64,000 nt of DNA from Crossiella equi (GTDB lineage Bacteria > Actinomycetota > Actinomycetes > Mycobacteriales > Pseudonocardiaceae), in the NCBI RefSeq assembly GCF_017876755.1, contig NZ_JAGIOO010000001.1, positions 682,001-746,000 of the forward strand, given 5' to 3'. Position 1 is the first letter of the stretch; every line of letters starts with the position of its first letter. This document shows positions 47,888-56,165 of the stretch, in pieces. The position numbers and the translations under genes are program-made. The notes under the pieces are model-generated. The model did not search any database, was not told the DNA's origin, and saw nothing but the letters and a program-made list of their open reading frames with translations.

Positions 47888-48773
47888 CCTGCACCACCCG
47901 GCACGGGTCTTCGCCGAGCACCTGGCGGAGCGGGGCCTGCCGCTCAAACGGGTGCTCGCCTTCGCCGGGCTCAGCACGATCACCGTCGTGGACACCACCG
48001 CCCGCGCGGACGTCCCGGCCGAGGAGGCGGTGGCCAAGGGCCTGTGCGGCTACTACCACGTGATCGAGCACGCCCCGCCCGAGCAGCGGCCCGGCGTGTA
48101 CGGCTACTACTGGTACAAGCGGTACGGGCCCGCCCAGCACGAGGCCTGGCGCACCGCCTTCCACCTCGAGCACCAGGTGCTCTCGGCGCTGTGCGGCCAA
48201 CCGGGCATCGCCGAGGTGTGGACGGCGGAGCTGGCCGAGGGCATCCCGCACTTCCTCATGCGGCACTACGCCCGCGGCTCGCTGGCCGCGCACGCCGGTG
48301 CCCTGGGCTGGCAGGTGGACGCCGAGCTGGCGCTCACCGCGGCCGCCGACATCGCCACCGGCCTGGAGGTGCTGCACGGCAAGGGGATCGTGCACCGTGA
48401 CCTGAACGCGGAGAACGTGCTGCGCACCGACGACGGGCACTTCGTGCTCACCGACCTGGGCAACGCCCGGGACGTGCACGCGCCGCCGTGCGGTCCGAGC
48501 AGCAGGCCGGATGAGTTCCACTGGCCGCCGGAGTACGCCACCGGCTACGACACCGCCGACACCCGCGCCGACCTGTACTCGCTGGGTGTCCTGATCCACC
48601 AGCTGACCACCGGGCGGATGCCGCGCCACCTCGGCCGGTCCTGCCAGGCCAGTGCCGCCGGACGGTTCCCGCCCGGCCTGCTGGCCGTGGCCGACGCCTG
48701 CCTGGAGCCCGATCCGGACAACCGGCCCGAGTCGGCCGCCGAGGTGCTGGCCTGCCTGGCACCACACCGTTAG
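47880..48773 (+). CDS. Serine/threonine protein kinase-like protein
   Basis: A 297-aa cytosolic kinase-fold protein. The catalytic loop is VHRDLNAENVL, the magnesium loop reads TDLGNARD, and the APE region is altered (PPEYATGY). The N-terminal lobe lacks a clear glycine-rich loop, though a candidate Lys is in YYWYKRYG. It has no membrane or PASTA domain, so it may phosphorylate a peptide or small molecule in the pathway. TTG start overlaps the previous gene by 8 nt. Confidence 0.82.
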   Translation: MLDLHHPARVFAEHLAERGLPLKRVLAFAGLSTITVVDTTARADVPAEEAVAKGLCGYYHVIEHAPPEQRPGVYGYYWYKRYGPAQHEAWRTAFHLEHQVLSALCGQPGIAEVWTAELAEGIPHFLMRHYARGSLAAHAGALGWQVDAELALTAAADIATGLEVLHGKGIVHRDLNAENVLRTDDGHFVLTDLGNARDVHAPPCGPSSRPDEFHWPPEYATGYDTADTRADLYSLGVLIHQLTTGRMPRHLGRSCQASAAGRFPPGLLAVADACLEPDPDNRPESAAEVLACLAPHR

Positions 48774-48781
48774 GAGCAGAC

Positions 48782-49837
48782 ATGGAGTACCGACCGCTGG
48801 GCCGCACCGGCATCAAGGTCAGCAAGCTGTGCCTGGGCGCGCAGAACTTCGGCCAGGAGGGCACCACCGACCGCGCCGAGTCCGAGCACCTGCTCGGCGC
48901 CGCGCTGGACGCCGGGATCAACCTCATCGACACCGCCGACATCTACGGGGACTCCGAGGAGATCATCGGCGACTGGCTGGCCCGCACCGGCCGCCGCGAC
49001 ACCGTCGTGCTGGCCACGAAGTTCGGCTCCAAGGGCCTGGTGAAGGACCCCAACGGCAAGGGCGGGTCGCGGCTGTGGGTGCGCCGCAGCATCGAGCGCA
49101 GCCTGCGCCGCCTCCGCACCGACCACGTGGACCTGTTCCAGCTCTACCGCTACGACAAGTACACCGACTTCGAGGAGACCCTGTCGGTGCTCACCGACCT
49201 GGTGCGCGAGGGCAAGGTGCTCTCGATCGGCGTGTCCACGCTGCCGCCGGAGATGATCGTGGAGACGCACTGGGTGTCCGAGAAGCACCACTACGCCCGG
49301 TTCCGCAGCGAGCAGTCGCCGTACTCCATCTTCGCCAGGGCGGTGGAGGGCCACCTGCTGCCGACCTGCCAGCGCTACGGCATGGGCGTGCTCACCTGGG
49401 GCTCGCTCAACGGCGGCTGGCTCACCGGCGCCTACCGGGCGGGCCAGCCCTTCCCGGCGGGCTCGCGTGCGGCGAAGTGGCGCCTGGACCCGGCCGACCC
49501 GGGCGTGCGGCGCAAGCTGGAGCTGGTGGAGCAGCTGACCGACCTGGCCAAGTCGGCGGGCCTGTCGCTGGTGCAGCTGGCCCTGGGCTTCGCCACAGAG
49601 CACCCGGCGGTGTCCTCGGCGATCGTGGGCGCCCGCAACCGCGCGCAGCTGGACGAGGCGCTGACCGCGGCGGACGTGCGGCTGGACCTGGAGGTGCTGG
49701 AGCGCATCGACGAGATCGTGGAGCCGGGCAGCTACGCCGACTACGGAACCGGGTCCGCGCTCAGCTCCAACCGCGGTGACTCCGGCTTCACCGCCGAGCC
49801 CTTCCGCAACCCCGAGCAGCGGCGCCGTCCTCGCTAG
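48782..49837 (+). CDS. Aldo/keto reductase
   Basis: A 351-aa NADPH-dependent TIM-barrel reductase. The tetrad Asp and Tyr lie in LIDTADIYGDSEE and the Lys in LATKFG. The His position of DLYQLH is Tyr here (DLFQLYRYDK). Cofactor-binding (IVGARNRAQLDEAL) is normal. The altered tetrad, as in some beta-subunit-type relatives, may change activity. ATG is 8 nt after the kinase stop. Confidence 0.9.
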   Translation: MEYRPLGRTGIKVSKLCLGAQNFGQEGTTDRAESEHLLGAALDAGINLIDTADIYGDSEEIIGDWLARTGRRDTVVLATKFGSKGLVKDPNGKGGSRLWVRRSIERSLRRLRTDHVDLFQLYRYDKYTDFEETLSVLTDLVREGKVLSIGVSTLPPEMIVETHWVSEKHHYARFRSEQSPYSIFARAVEGHLLPTCQRYGMGVLTWGSLNGGWLTGAYRAGQPFPAGSRAAKWRLDPADPGVRRKLELVEQLTDLAKSAGLSLVQLALGFATEHPAVSSAIVGARNRAQLDEALTAADVRLDLEVLERIDEIVEPGSYADYGTGSALSSNRGDSGFTAEPFRNPEQRRRPR

Positions 49838-49846
49838 CATCCGGCC

Positions 49847-50278
49847 GTGAAGATCACTGTTGCGAAGGTCGTGGCCTTCGTCGTGCACCAGGACCGAGTC
49901 GCCGTGTTCACCCAGGACGACGAGGACTCCGGTCTCCAGGTGCCCGCGGGCACGCTGCGCCCCGGCGAGGAGCCGGAGGCGGGCGCGCTGCGCGAGGCCA
50001 CCGAGGAGACCGGCCTGTCCGGCCTGCGGGTGGTCGGCCACCTCGGCCGGTACCAGTGGGACATCTCGCCGATCCGGGAGGAGATCCAGGACCGGCACGT
50101 CTTCCAGCTGGCCCTGGACGTGGCCCCGCCGGAGCGCTGGGACAGCCACGAGATGCACGACGGGCTGCGCGAGCCCACTCCCCTGCACTTCCGCTGGCTG
50201 CCGCTCGGGGACCCCGAGCTGGCCGAGCTGGTGGTCGGCCAGGGCACGTTCCTCGACCGCGTGGTGCGCGAGTCCTGA
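49847..50278 (+). CDS. Nudix hydrolase
   Basis: A 143-aa Nudix protein. The full box is present from G-TLRPGEE through LREATEETGL (about residues 35-57). It may clean up an activated nucleotide produced by the kinase or nucleotidyltransferase-like proteins. GTG start, 9 nt after the reductase stop. Confidence 0.9.
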   Translation: MKITVAKVVAFVVHQDRVAVFTQDDEDSGLQVPAGTLRPGEEPEAGALREATEETGLSGLRVVGHLGRYQWDISPIREEIQDRHVFQLALDVAPPERWDSHEMHDGLREPTPLHFRWLPLGDPELAELVVGQGTFLDRVVRES

Positions 50279-50381
50279 AAAAGGGACGCTGCGCCACCAC
50301 CGGCGGTGCCGAGAGGATCGTGCCGAACGGTTTTCCGCGGGCAACCGGCCCGCAGTTGTCCACAGAGAAGGAGGGATTCCG

Positions 50382-50447
50382 ATGAACCGCAACCACGTCA
50401 GCCTGCTCCGTCCGCGTCTGGAGAAGGTCGTCACCAAGAAGAACTGA
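50382..50447 (+). CDS. 21-aa peptide gene (candidate second precursor)
   Basis: A very short gene with an excellent AGGAGGG site 7 nt before ATG. The peptide starts MNRNHVSLLRPRLEK and ends VVTKKN, strongly basic. A 103-bp gap precedes it and a perfect hairpin follows 8 nt after the stop. This layout (tiny ORF, strong RBS, downstream attenuator, protease gene next) is typical of RiPP precursors such as PqqA, although the PqqA E-x3-Y motif is absent. Confidence 0.55.
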   Translation: MNRNHVSLLRPRLEKVVTKKN

Positions 50448-50455
50448 TCCCGGCG

Positions 50456-50490
50456 CCGCCGCGGGAGTCCGCACCCGGCTCCCGCGGCGG
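50456..50490 (+). terminator. Attenuator/terminator hairpin
   Basis: A perfect 12-bp stem (CCGCCGCGGGAG, 50456-50467; complement 50479-50490) with an 11-nt loop. It stands between the 21-aa peptide and the M16 peptidase and could keep peptide mRNA more abundant than the downstream genes. Confidence 0.7.
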
Positions 50491-50512
50491 CCCGGCCCCA
50501 CCGGAGGCAGCC

Positions 50513-51715
50513 ATGACCACGATCCAGCGAGGCGCCGCCGGTGGCCTCGATCTGCTCTGCGTGCCCGACGACCGCCTGCGCACGGTCAGCCTGGCCCTGG
50601 GTGTCGCCTACGGCGCCCGCTTCGACCCCTCCGGCCAAGGCGGAGTGGCGCACCTGCTGGAGCACCTGCTGATGTCTGGCACGACCGGCCGCGAGCACTC
50701 GGTGAGCGAGCTGGTGGAACGCCTCGGCGGCCACGCCAACGCGCAGACCGGCCCGGACACCATGGCCTTCTACGCCCAGGTGCTCGCCGAGGACGCCCCG
50801 CTGGTGGCCCGCGAGCTGTGCACCGCCGTGCTGTCCCCGGCGCTGGACCCGGCAGAGTTCGACCAGGAACGCGAGGTGGTGCTGCGCGAGCTGGCCGGTG
50901 CCGCCGCCGACCCCAGCGACGTCGTGCAGGACGCCCTGCTGGCGGAGCTGTTCCCGGGGCACCCGCTCGGCCGTCCCGTCGGCGGGATGCCCGAGGAGCT
51001 GCGGGCGCTCACCCTGTCCGATGTGGACACCGCCTACCACGGGGTGTTCGCCACCCGCCCGGCCGCGCTGATCGCGGTCGGGCCGCTGTGCGTGGACGAG
51101 CTGGCCGCGCTGGTCGCCGATCGCCTCCCGCAACGGCGGGTCGCGGCATTCGACCCGGTGCCGCCGGGACCGCTGGCGCCGCGCACGGTGTCCGGGCCGC
51201 ACCAGGAGTTCTCCTGGCTGTGCCTGGGTTCCCGGGCGCCGAGCCGGAGCGGCGGCGACCACGCCGCGCACGTGGTGCTGGCCGCCCTGCTCGGCGGCAG
51301 TCCGGCCTCGGTGCTCTACCGCGCGCTGCGCGGGGAACGCGCGCTGTCCTACAGCTTCCAGGCCTGGTGCACCGCCTACGCCGAGTCCGGTGCCTGGCGG
51401 GTGCTCGTCGGCGCCGAACCGGACGCGGTCGGGGAGGTGCGCGTGGTGGTCCGGGAGATCCTGGCCAAGCTCGCCGCGCACGGACCGGACCCCGAGGACC
51501 TGGACGCCGCCCGCCGACAGTCCACCATGGACCTGGTCCGCACCGCCGAGGCCCCCCTGGACCTGGTCGTGCACGTGCTCAAGCGCACCTGGGCCGGAGC
51601 GGTGCGGTGGGACCTCGACACCGAGGTCGCCGACCTGGCCGCGGTCTCGGCCGAACGCGTCCAGCGCGCCGCCGAGCAGGTCCTGGCCGGGCTGACCGAG
51701 GTGGTCCGGCCGTGA
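50513..51715 (+). CDS. M16-family zinc peptidase
   Basis: A 400-aa insulinase/processing-peptidase subunit. The inverted zinc motif HxxEH is at H47-E50-H51 (HLLEH), with the distal Glu near residue 126 (VVLREL). Only one such subunit is present, so it may be a homodimer or half-site enzyme. M16 proteins (PqqF, PqqG) trim RiPP leaders. It starts 23 nt after the hairpin and its stop overlaps the next gene. Confidence 0.9.
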   Translation: MTTIQRGAAGGLDLLCVPDDRLRTVSLALGVAYGARFDPSGQGGVAHLLEHLLMSGTTGREHSVSELVERLGGHANAQTGPDTMAFYAQVLAEDAPLVARELCTAVLSPALDPAEFDQEREVVLRELAGAAADPSDVVQDALLAELFPGHPLGRPVGGMPEELRALTLSDVDTAYHGVFATRPAALIAVGPLCVDELAALVADRLPQRRVAAFDPVPPGPLAPRTVSGPHQEFSWLCLGSRAPSRSGGDHAAHVVLAALLGGSPASVLYRALRGERALSYSFQAWCTAYAESGAWRVLVGAEPDAVGEVRVVVREILAKLAAHGPDPEDLDAARRQSTMDLVRTAEAPLDLVVHVLKRTWAGAVRWDLDTEVADLAAVSAERVQRAAEQVLAGLTEVVRP

Positions 51716-52485
51716 CCGCCCCCTACCTGGCCGCCGCCCGCGAGGCCGGACTGCTGCACCACCTGCGCGGCCACGCGTACGTGCTGGGCGAGTTCCACGA
51801 CGCCCTGTCGGGCACCACGTTCCCCTTCGTCGAGCACGCCGAGGACGGACTGCTCGCGGACCCGGCGCTGCTCGAGGAGCTGCCCCCGGGCCCGGTCCTG
51901 CTGCGCACCGAGGGCGAGCGCGTACCGGACGGCCCGTGGACGCGGTGGCTGACCTACCTGCGCCTGCCCGCCGAACCCGCCCGCCCGGAGACCGACCTGG
52001 TCTGCGCGCCCGCGCGGGCCGAGGAGGAGCCACTGGTGGCGGAGTGGCTGTGGCAGGCCTTCCTCGCCGGAGCGCCCGAGGCCGCCCCGGACGCCGTGGC
52101 CGGGGTGGTGGCCGCTGTGCTGGCCGCGCCGGGCCGCCACACGCTCGTGGCCCGGCGCGAGGGCCGGGCCATCGGGCACGCGACGCTGCTGCCCGGCGGG
52201 CACGACGACGTCACCGGCGAGTCCTTCGTGGAGCTGGTGGACTCCCTGGTCGAAGCGGAGCAGGACCGGCGGGTGGCCACCGAGCTGTTCGTGCACGCCG
52301 CCTGGCGGCTCGCCCGGGAGCTCGGCGAGCCGCTGGTCGGCAACGTGGTCCACCACTCCGGCGGCCAGCGGGTGCTCGACTCGCTGTGCCGCCGGGGCTG
52401 GCGGGTCTGGCACAGCTACTGGACGAGCACCCCGAGCGGGGTCAGCCAGGTGTCGCGCAGCACGCCCCCGGCGGTCAGCGCGTAG
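51712..52485 (+). CDS. GNAT-family acetyltransferase
   Basis: A 257-aa protein with a C-terminal GNAT fold (HTLVARREGRAIGHATLLPG, FVELVDSLVEAEQDRRVATEL). The N-terminal 100 residues are not recognised. It may acetylate the product or act in self-protection (inference). GTG overlaps the M16 stop by 4 nt. The 3' end overlaps the convergent nucleotidyltransferase-like gene by 70 nt, and the last 20 residues look poorly structured. Confidence 0.75.
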   Translation: MTAPYLAAAREAGLLHHLRGHAYVLGEFHDALSGTTFPFVEHAEDGLLADPALLEELPPGPVLLRTEGERVPDGPWTRWLTYLRLPAEPARPETDLVCAPARAEEEPLVAEWLWQAFLAGAPEAAPDAVAGVVAAVLAAPGRHTLVARREGRAIGHATLLPGGHDDVTGESFVELVDSLVEAEQDRRVATELFVHAAWRLARELGEPLVGNVVHHSGGQRVLDSLCRRGWRVWHSYWTSTPSGVSQVSRSTPPAVSA

Positions 52486-53567
52486 GTGCCCGCCGGGCAG
52501 CGCAGCAGCGCGCCGGGGCCGTGGAACTCCAGGTTCGCGGTCTCGGCGCGCTCCTCGGACAGCTCCACGCCGTGCAGCGGCACGCCCAGCTCGTACAACC
52601 GGCGCGCGCCGACCTTCTCCTGCACCGCGGCCACGTACTTCTCGCAGCGGGCCACCACCGAGGCGCGTTCGGTCTCGCGCGCGGTGTAGTTGGCCACCGC
52701 GATCGACCCGGCCACCGGCCCGTTCAGGCGGGGCGCGGTGCGCGCGGGCAGCGCGGCGCGGCGGGGCAGGGCCGCCCGGATCTGGTCCAGCACCGGCAGC
52801 GCGGCCGGGTAGCGGCGGGCGGCCTCGGCGCACAGGCGGCGGAAGGCCGGGCGCAGCTGGTAGTCCACCAGGTTGCGCGCGATGGCGGCCAGGTCACCCC
52901 GGTCGCGCAGGTGGTGGTCGAGCACGGCCAGGTCGACCATGTCGCGCATGCGGAACTCGCGTTCGGCGATCTCGTCGACGAACCAGGTGAAGCAGTCGGC
53001 CAGCGTCGGTGCCCCGGTGAGCGTGCGCGGCCGGGCGGGCAGCCGGAAGTGGTCGCCCCGGTAGCAGACCGCGGTCAGCTCGACCCGGTCCTTGTTGGTC
53101 AGGCGGGGGTGCTTGCTCGGCCGGTTGAGCTGCACACCCGGCTGGAGCCGTCCGTCCACCTCGGTCACCGAGACCGAGCTCAGGTTCCAGCCCAGCCCGC
53201 GCAGGTCCTCGGCTACCGCCCACACCGCCTCCGGCGAGGAGCACAGCACGTCCAGGTCCGCGGTCTCGCGCACCAGCGGCTCCGGGTAGAGCCCGCAGAT
53301 GGTGGGCCCCTTCATCGGCACCGCGGTCGGGTCCAGGGACTGCACCCGGGCCAGCACCGAGCGGTAGGCCGCCTGCCGCTCCCGCTCGTACCGGGTCTCC
53401 AGCGCCAGGGGCTCGGGCACCTCGGCACCCGTGGCCTCCCAGTAGCTGACCAGCGTCGGCATCGTCCGCTGCTCGTTGCGGGAGAACTGCACGTACCGGA
53501 ACGGCACGTGCGGCACCTCCAACGGCAGGAAGGCGGCGACGATCTCCTCCACGGGCGGCAGCCACAT
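52416..53567 (-). CDS. Nucleotidyltransferase-family protein (NTP_transf_5-like)
   Basis: A 383-aa protein. The nucleotidyltransferase core is suggested by PMKGPTICGLYP followed by ADLDVLC, the metal-binding D-x-D. Such proteins are found in several RiPP and polysaccharide loci, but their function is unsettled. ATG at 53567 follows GAGAGGAG. It is divergent from the ABC exporter. Confidence 0.78.
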   Translation of the reverse strand: MWLPPVEEIVAAFLPLEVPHVPFRYVQFSRNEQRTMPTLVSYWEATGAEVPEPLALETRYERERQAAYRSVLARVQSLDPTAVPMKGPTICGLYPEPLVRETADLDVLCSSPEAVWAVAEDLRGLGWNLSSVSVTEVDGRLQPGVQLNRPSKHPRLTNKDRVELTAVCYRGDHFRLPARPRTLTGAPTLADCFTWFVDEIAEREFRMRDMVDLAVLDHHLRDRGDLAAIARNLVDYQLRPAFRRLCAEAARRYPAALPVLDQIRAALPRRAALPARTAPRLNGPVAGSIAVANYTARETERASVVARCEKYVAAVQEKVGARRLYELGVPLHGVELSEERAETANLEFHGPGALLRCPAGTYALTAGGVLRDTWLTPLGVLVQ

Positions 53568-53610
53568 GGCGGTCTCCTCTCCAGTACCGGGACTCGGCAC
53601 CCGAACCTAA

Positions 53611-53650
53611 CCTCGCACGGGTGCGAGGACGACGTCCCCAGACGGGGACG
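53611..53650. promoter_or_regulatory. Two consecutive palindromes in the divergent gap (possible operator)
   Basis: CCTCGCAC-GG-GTGCGAGG (53611-53628) and CGTCCCC-AGAC-GGGGACG (53633-53650) lie back to back between the nucleotidyltransferase-like gene and the exporter. They may bind a repressor or form hairpins in either leader. Confidence 0.4.
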
Positions 53651-53687
53651 CAGCGCGAACCCCTTGGCAGCGGCCAGGATGGTGGCC

Positions 53688-54617
53688 ATGACCGCCGAAC
53701 AGCCAGCCATCGCGGTGACGGGGCTGAACCGAGCCTTCGGCACCCGCCAGGCGTTGTCCGATGTGGACCTGACGGTGCGGCGCGGTGAGGTGCACGGCCT
53801 GCTCGGGCCCAACGGCGCGGGCAAGACCACGCTCTGCCGCGTCCTGTCCACGGTGCTGCTGCCCACCTCCGGGCGCGCCCTGGTCGAGGGCTTCGACGTG
53901 GTGCGGGACACCGCGCGGGTGCGCAAGCGCCTCGGTGTGGTCTTCGGCGGCGAGCGCGGGCTCTACACCCGGCTCACCGCGCGCCAGAACCTGCGCTTCT
54001 GGGCCGCGCTGTACCGGCGGCCCGCCGCCGAGGTGGGCCCGCTGCTCGACCAGGTCGGTCTCGGTGCCCGCGCGGACGAGCGCGTGGAGACCTTCTCCCG
54101 GGGCATGAAGCAGCGCCTGCACCTGGCCCGGGGGCTCATCGGCGATCCCGGGGTGCTGGTGCTGGACGAGCCGACCACCGGCATGGACCCGGTGGCCGCG
54201 CGCGAGTTCCGCACCCTGGTGGAGCAGCTGCGGGCGCAGGGCCGCACCGTGCTGCTGACCACGCACGACATGGCCGAGGCCGAGGCGCTGTGCGACCGGG
54301 TGTCCATTGTGGACTCGGGCCGGGTGCTGGCCACCGAGGACCCGAGGACGATCGGGCGCTGGCTCACCCGCTACGAACGGGTGCTCGCCCAGGACGTGCC
54401 GCCCGAGGTGGCCGAGGAGCTGGCCCGGCTGCCCGAGGTCGTCGCGGTGGAACCGCGGCGCCCCGGGGAGGTGCTGGTGCGGACCGGCACCGAGGGCGGG
54501 GTCGGCGTGGTGCTGGCCCGGCTGCTCGCGGCCGGGGTGACCTCGGTGGCCACCACGCCCCCGTCGCTGGAGGAGGTCTACCTCGAGGTGATCGGTGACC
54601 GAGGGCTGGTGGTGTGA
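53688..54617 (+). CDS. ABC exporter ATP-binding protein
   Basis: A 309-aa DrrA-like ATPase. It has Walker A (GPNGAGKTT), signature FSRGMKQRLHLARG, Walker B (LVLDEPTTGMDP) and switch His (LLTTHDM). Two ABC-2 permeases follow with 1-nt and 4-nt spacing. The trio probably exports the modified peptide. ATG is preceded by a modest AGGATGG. Confidence 0.93.
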   Translation: MTAEQPAIAVTGLNRAFGTRQALSDVDLTVRRGEVHGLLGPNGAGKTTLCRVLSTVLLPTSGRALVEGFDVVRDTARVRKRLGVVFGGERGLYTRLTARQNLRFWAALYRRPAAEVGPLLDQVGLGARADERVETFSRGMKQRLHLARGLIGDPGVLVLDEPTTGMDPVAAREFRTLVEQLRAQGRTVLLTTHDMAEAEALCDRVSIVDSGRVLATEDPRTIGRWLTRYERVLAQDVPPEVAEELARLPEVVAVEPRRPGEVLVRTGTEGGVGVVLARLLAAGVTSVATTPPSLEEVYLEVIGDRGLVV

Positions 54618-54618
54618 G

Positions 54619-55386
54619 GTGGAGGTCTTCCTGGCCGCCGTGCGGCTCCAGCTGGCCCGGCTGCGGCGTGCCCCCGGCTCCCTCCAGGTCCTGGTGGCCA
54701 CTCCCCTGTACGCGATCGCCTTCCTTTCCGTCGTGGACGCGGCGGGCCGCCCGGACCTGGTGCCCTACGCCGTGCTCGCCCCCGGGGTGATGGCGCTGTG
54801 GCAGATCGCGCTCACCGTCTCGGGCGAGGCGGTGGACGAGGAACGCGCCAACGGCAGCCTGGAGCTGCTGCTGGTCTCCCCCGCACCGCTGCTGCTGGTG
54901 GTGCTCGGCCGGGTGGCCACGACCACCGCGCTGAGCCTGTTCTCCGTGCTGGAGAGCTGGCTGGCCTGCTGGCTGGTGCTCGGCGTGCTCATCCCGGTCA
55001 CCGACCCGCTGCTGTTCACCGCGACGCTGCTGGCCACCGCCGCGGCGATGACCGGGACCGCGACGGCGCTGGCCGCGCTGTTCGTGCGGGCGCGGTCGGC
55101 GCGGGTGTTCCAGAACGCGTTGGGCTACCCGGTGTTCCTGCTCGGCGGGGCGATGGTGCCGGTGGCGCTGCTGCCGGACTGGCTGCACCCGGTGAGCCGC
55201 CTGGTGTTCCTGTCCTGGTCCACCGACCTGCTGCGGCACAGCCTCGGCGGTCCCGAGGCGGTGCCGCCGCTGCTGGGCCTGGCCGCGGTGCTGGTACTGG
55301 GCGCCGCCGGGTTCCTCACCGGCTGGCTGCTGCTGGGCCGGGTGCTGGACCGGGTGCGCACGACGGGAGCGGTGGTGCTGTCATGA
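54619..55386 (+). CDS. ABC-2 type permease (first)
   Basis: A 255-aa membrane protein with six hydrophobic segments and the ABC-2 cytoplasmic loop DEERANGSLELLLVSP, followed by ARVFQNALGYPVFLLGGAM. GTG at 54619 is chosen just after the ATPase stop; GTG at 54595 would give eight more residues. It forms a heterodimer with the next gene (inference). Confidence 0.88.
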   Translation: MEVFLAAVRLQLARLRRAPGSLQVLVATPLYAIAFLSVVDAAGRPDLVPYAVLAPGVMALWQIALTVSGEAVDEERANGSLELLLVSPAPLLLVVLGRVATTTALSLFSVLESWLACWLVLGVLIPVTDPLLFTATLLATAAAMTGTATALAALFVRARSARVFQNALGYPVFLLGGAMVPVALLPDWLHPVSRLVFLSWSTDLLRHSLGGPEAVPPLLGLAAVLVLGAAGFLTGWLLLGRVLDRVRTTGAVVLS

Positions 55387-56165
55387 ACGTGCTGCGGGTC
55401 GTGGGCAACGCGGCCAGGGCCGGTTGGGCGGACTACACGGCGGTGTACACGCTGCGCAGCTGGCTGCTGGGCTGGCTGCTGCGGGTGCTGTGCCAGGTCG
55501 CGTTCTTCACCTCGGTGGGCCGCCTGGTCGGCGCGGGCGCGAGCCCGGCCTACCTGCTGGTGGGCAACGCGGTGCTGATCGCGGCGATGGAGAGCTGCAT
55601 GGTGGTGGCCTCCACCACCTGGGAACGCCGGGCGGGCACCCTGCCGCTGCTGGTCGCCTCGGGCACCCACCCGGCGGCGGTGTTCTGCGGCCGCAGCGTG
55701 CACTGGGTGGCCACCGGCACGCTCACCTCGCTCACCTCCCTGGCGGTGATCGGTCTGGCGGTCGAACCGTCCCTGCTGGGCCGGGGCTTCCTGCTGGCGG
55801 TCCCGCTGGTCCTGCTGGTCGCGGCCAGCACGTACTGCTTCGCCCTGGTGCTGGCCGCCCTGGTGCTGCGGTTCATGGAGCTGCGCAACGTGATCGGCAA
55901 CCTGGCCTACCTGGGCCTGATGGTGCTGTGCGGCGTGCAGGTCCCGGTGGGCTACTGGCCGCCGGTGCTCCAGCACGTGGCCGCCGCCCTGCCCCTGACC
56001 CACGGCCTGTCCGCCGTCCGCGCGGCCCTGGGCGAGGGCCAGGTGCTGCGCCCGGCCGCCCTGGAGGCCGTGGTCGGGCTGTGCTGGCTCGGGCTGGCCG
56101 TGCTGGCCTTCCGCTGGCTGGTGGACGGCGGCCGCCGGGACGGGTCGATCGAGTTCAACGACTGA
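55383..56165 (+). CDS. ABC-2 type permease (second)
   Basis: A 260-aa six-helix permease with the loop STTWERRAGTLPLLVASG and the late motif GVQVPVGYWPPVLQHVAAAL, typical of ABC-2 permeases. ATG overlaps the previous stop by 4 nt. Last gene of the RiPP locus before degraded sequence. Confidence 0.88.
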   Translation: MNVLRVVGNAARAGWADYTAVYTLRSWLLGWLLRVLCQVAFFTSVGRLVGAGASPAYLLVGNAVLIAAMESCMVVASTTWERRAGTLPLLVASGTHPAAVFCGRSVHWVATGTLTSLTSLAVIGLAVEPSLLGRGFLLAVPLVLLVAASTYCFALVLAALVLRFMELRNVIGNLAYLGLMVLCGVQVPVGYWPPVLQHVAAALPLTHGLSAVRAALGEGQVLRPAALEAVVGLCWLGLAVLAFRWLVDGGRRDGSIEFND

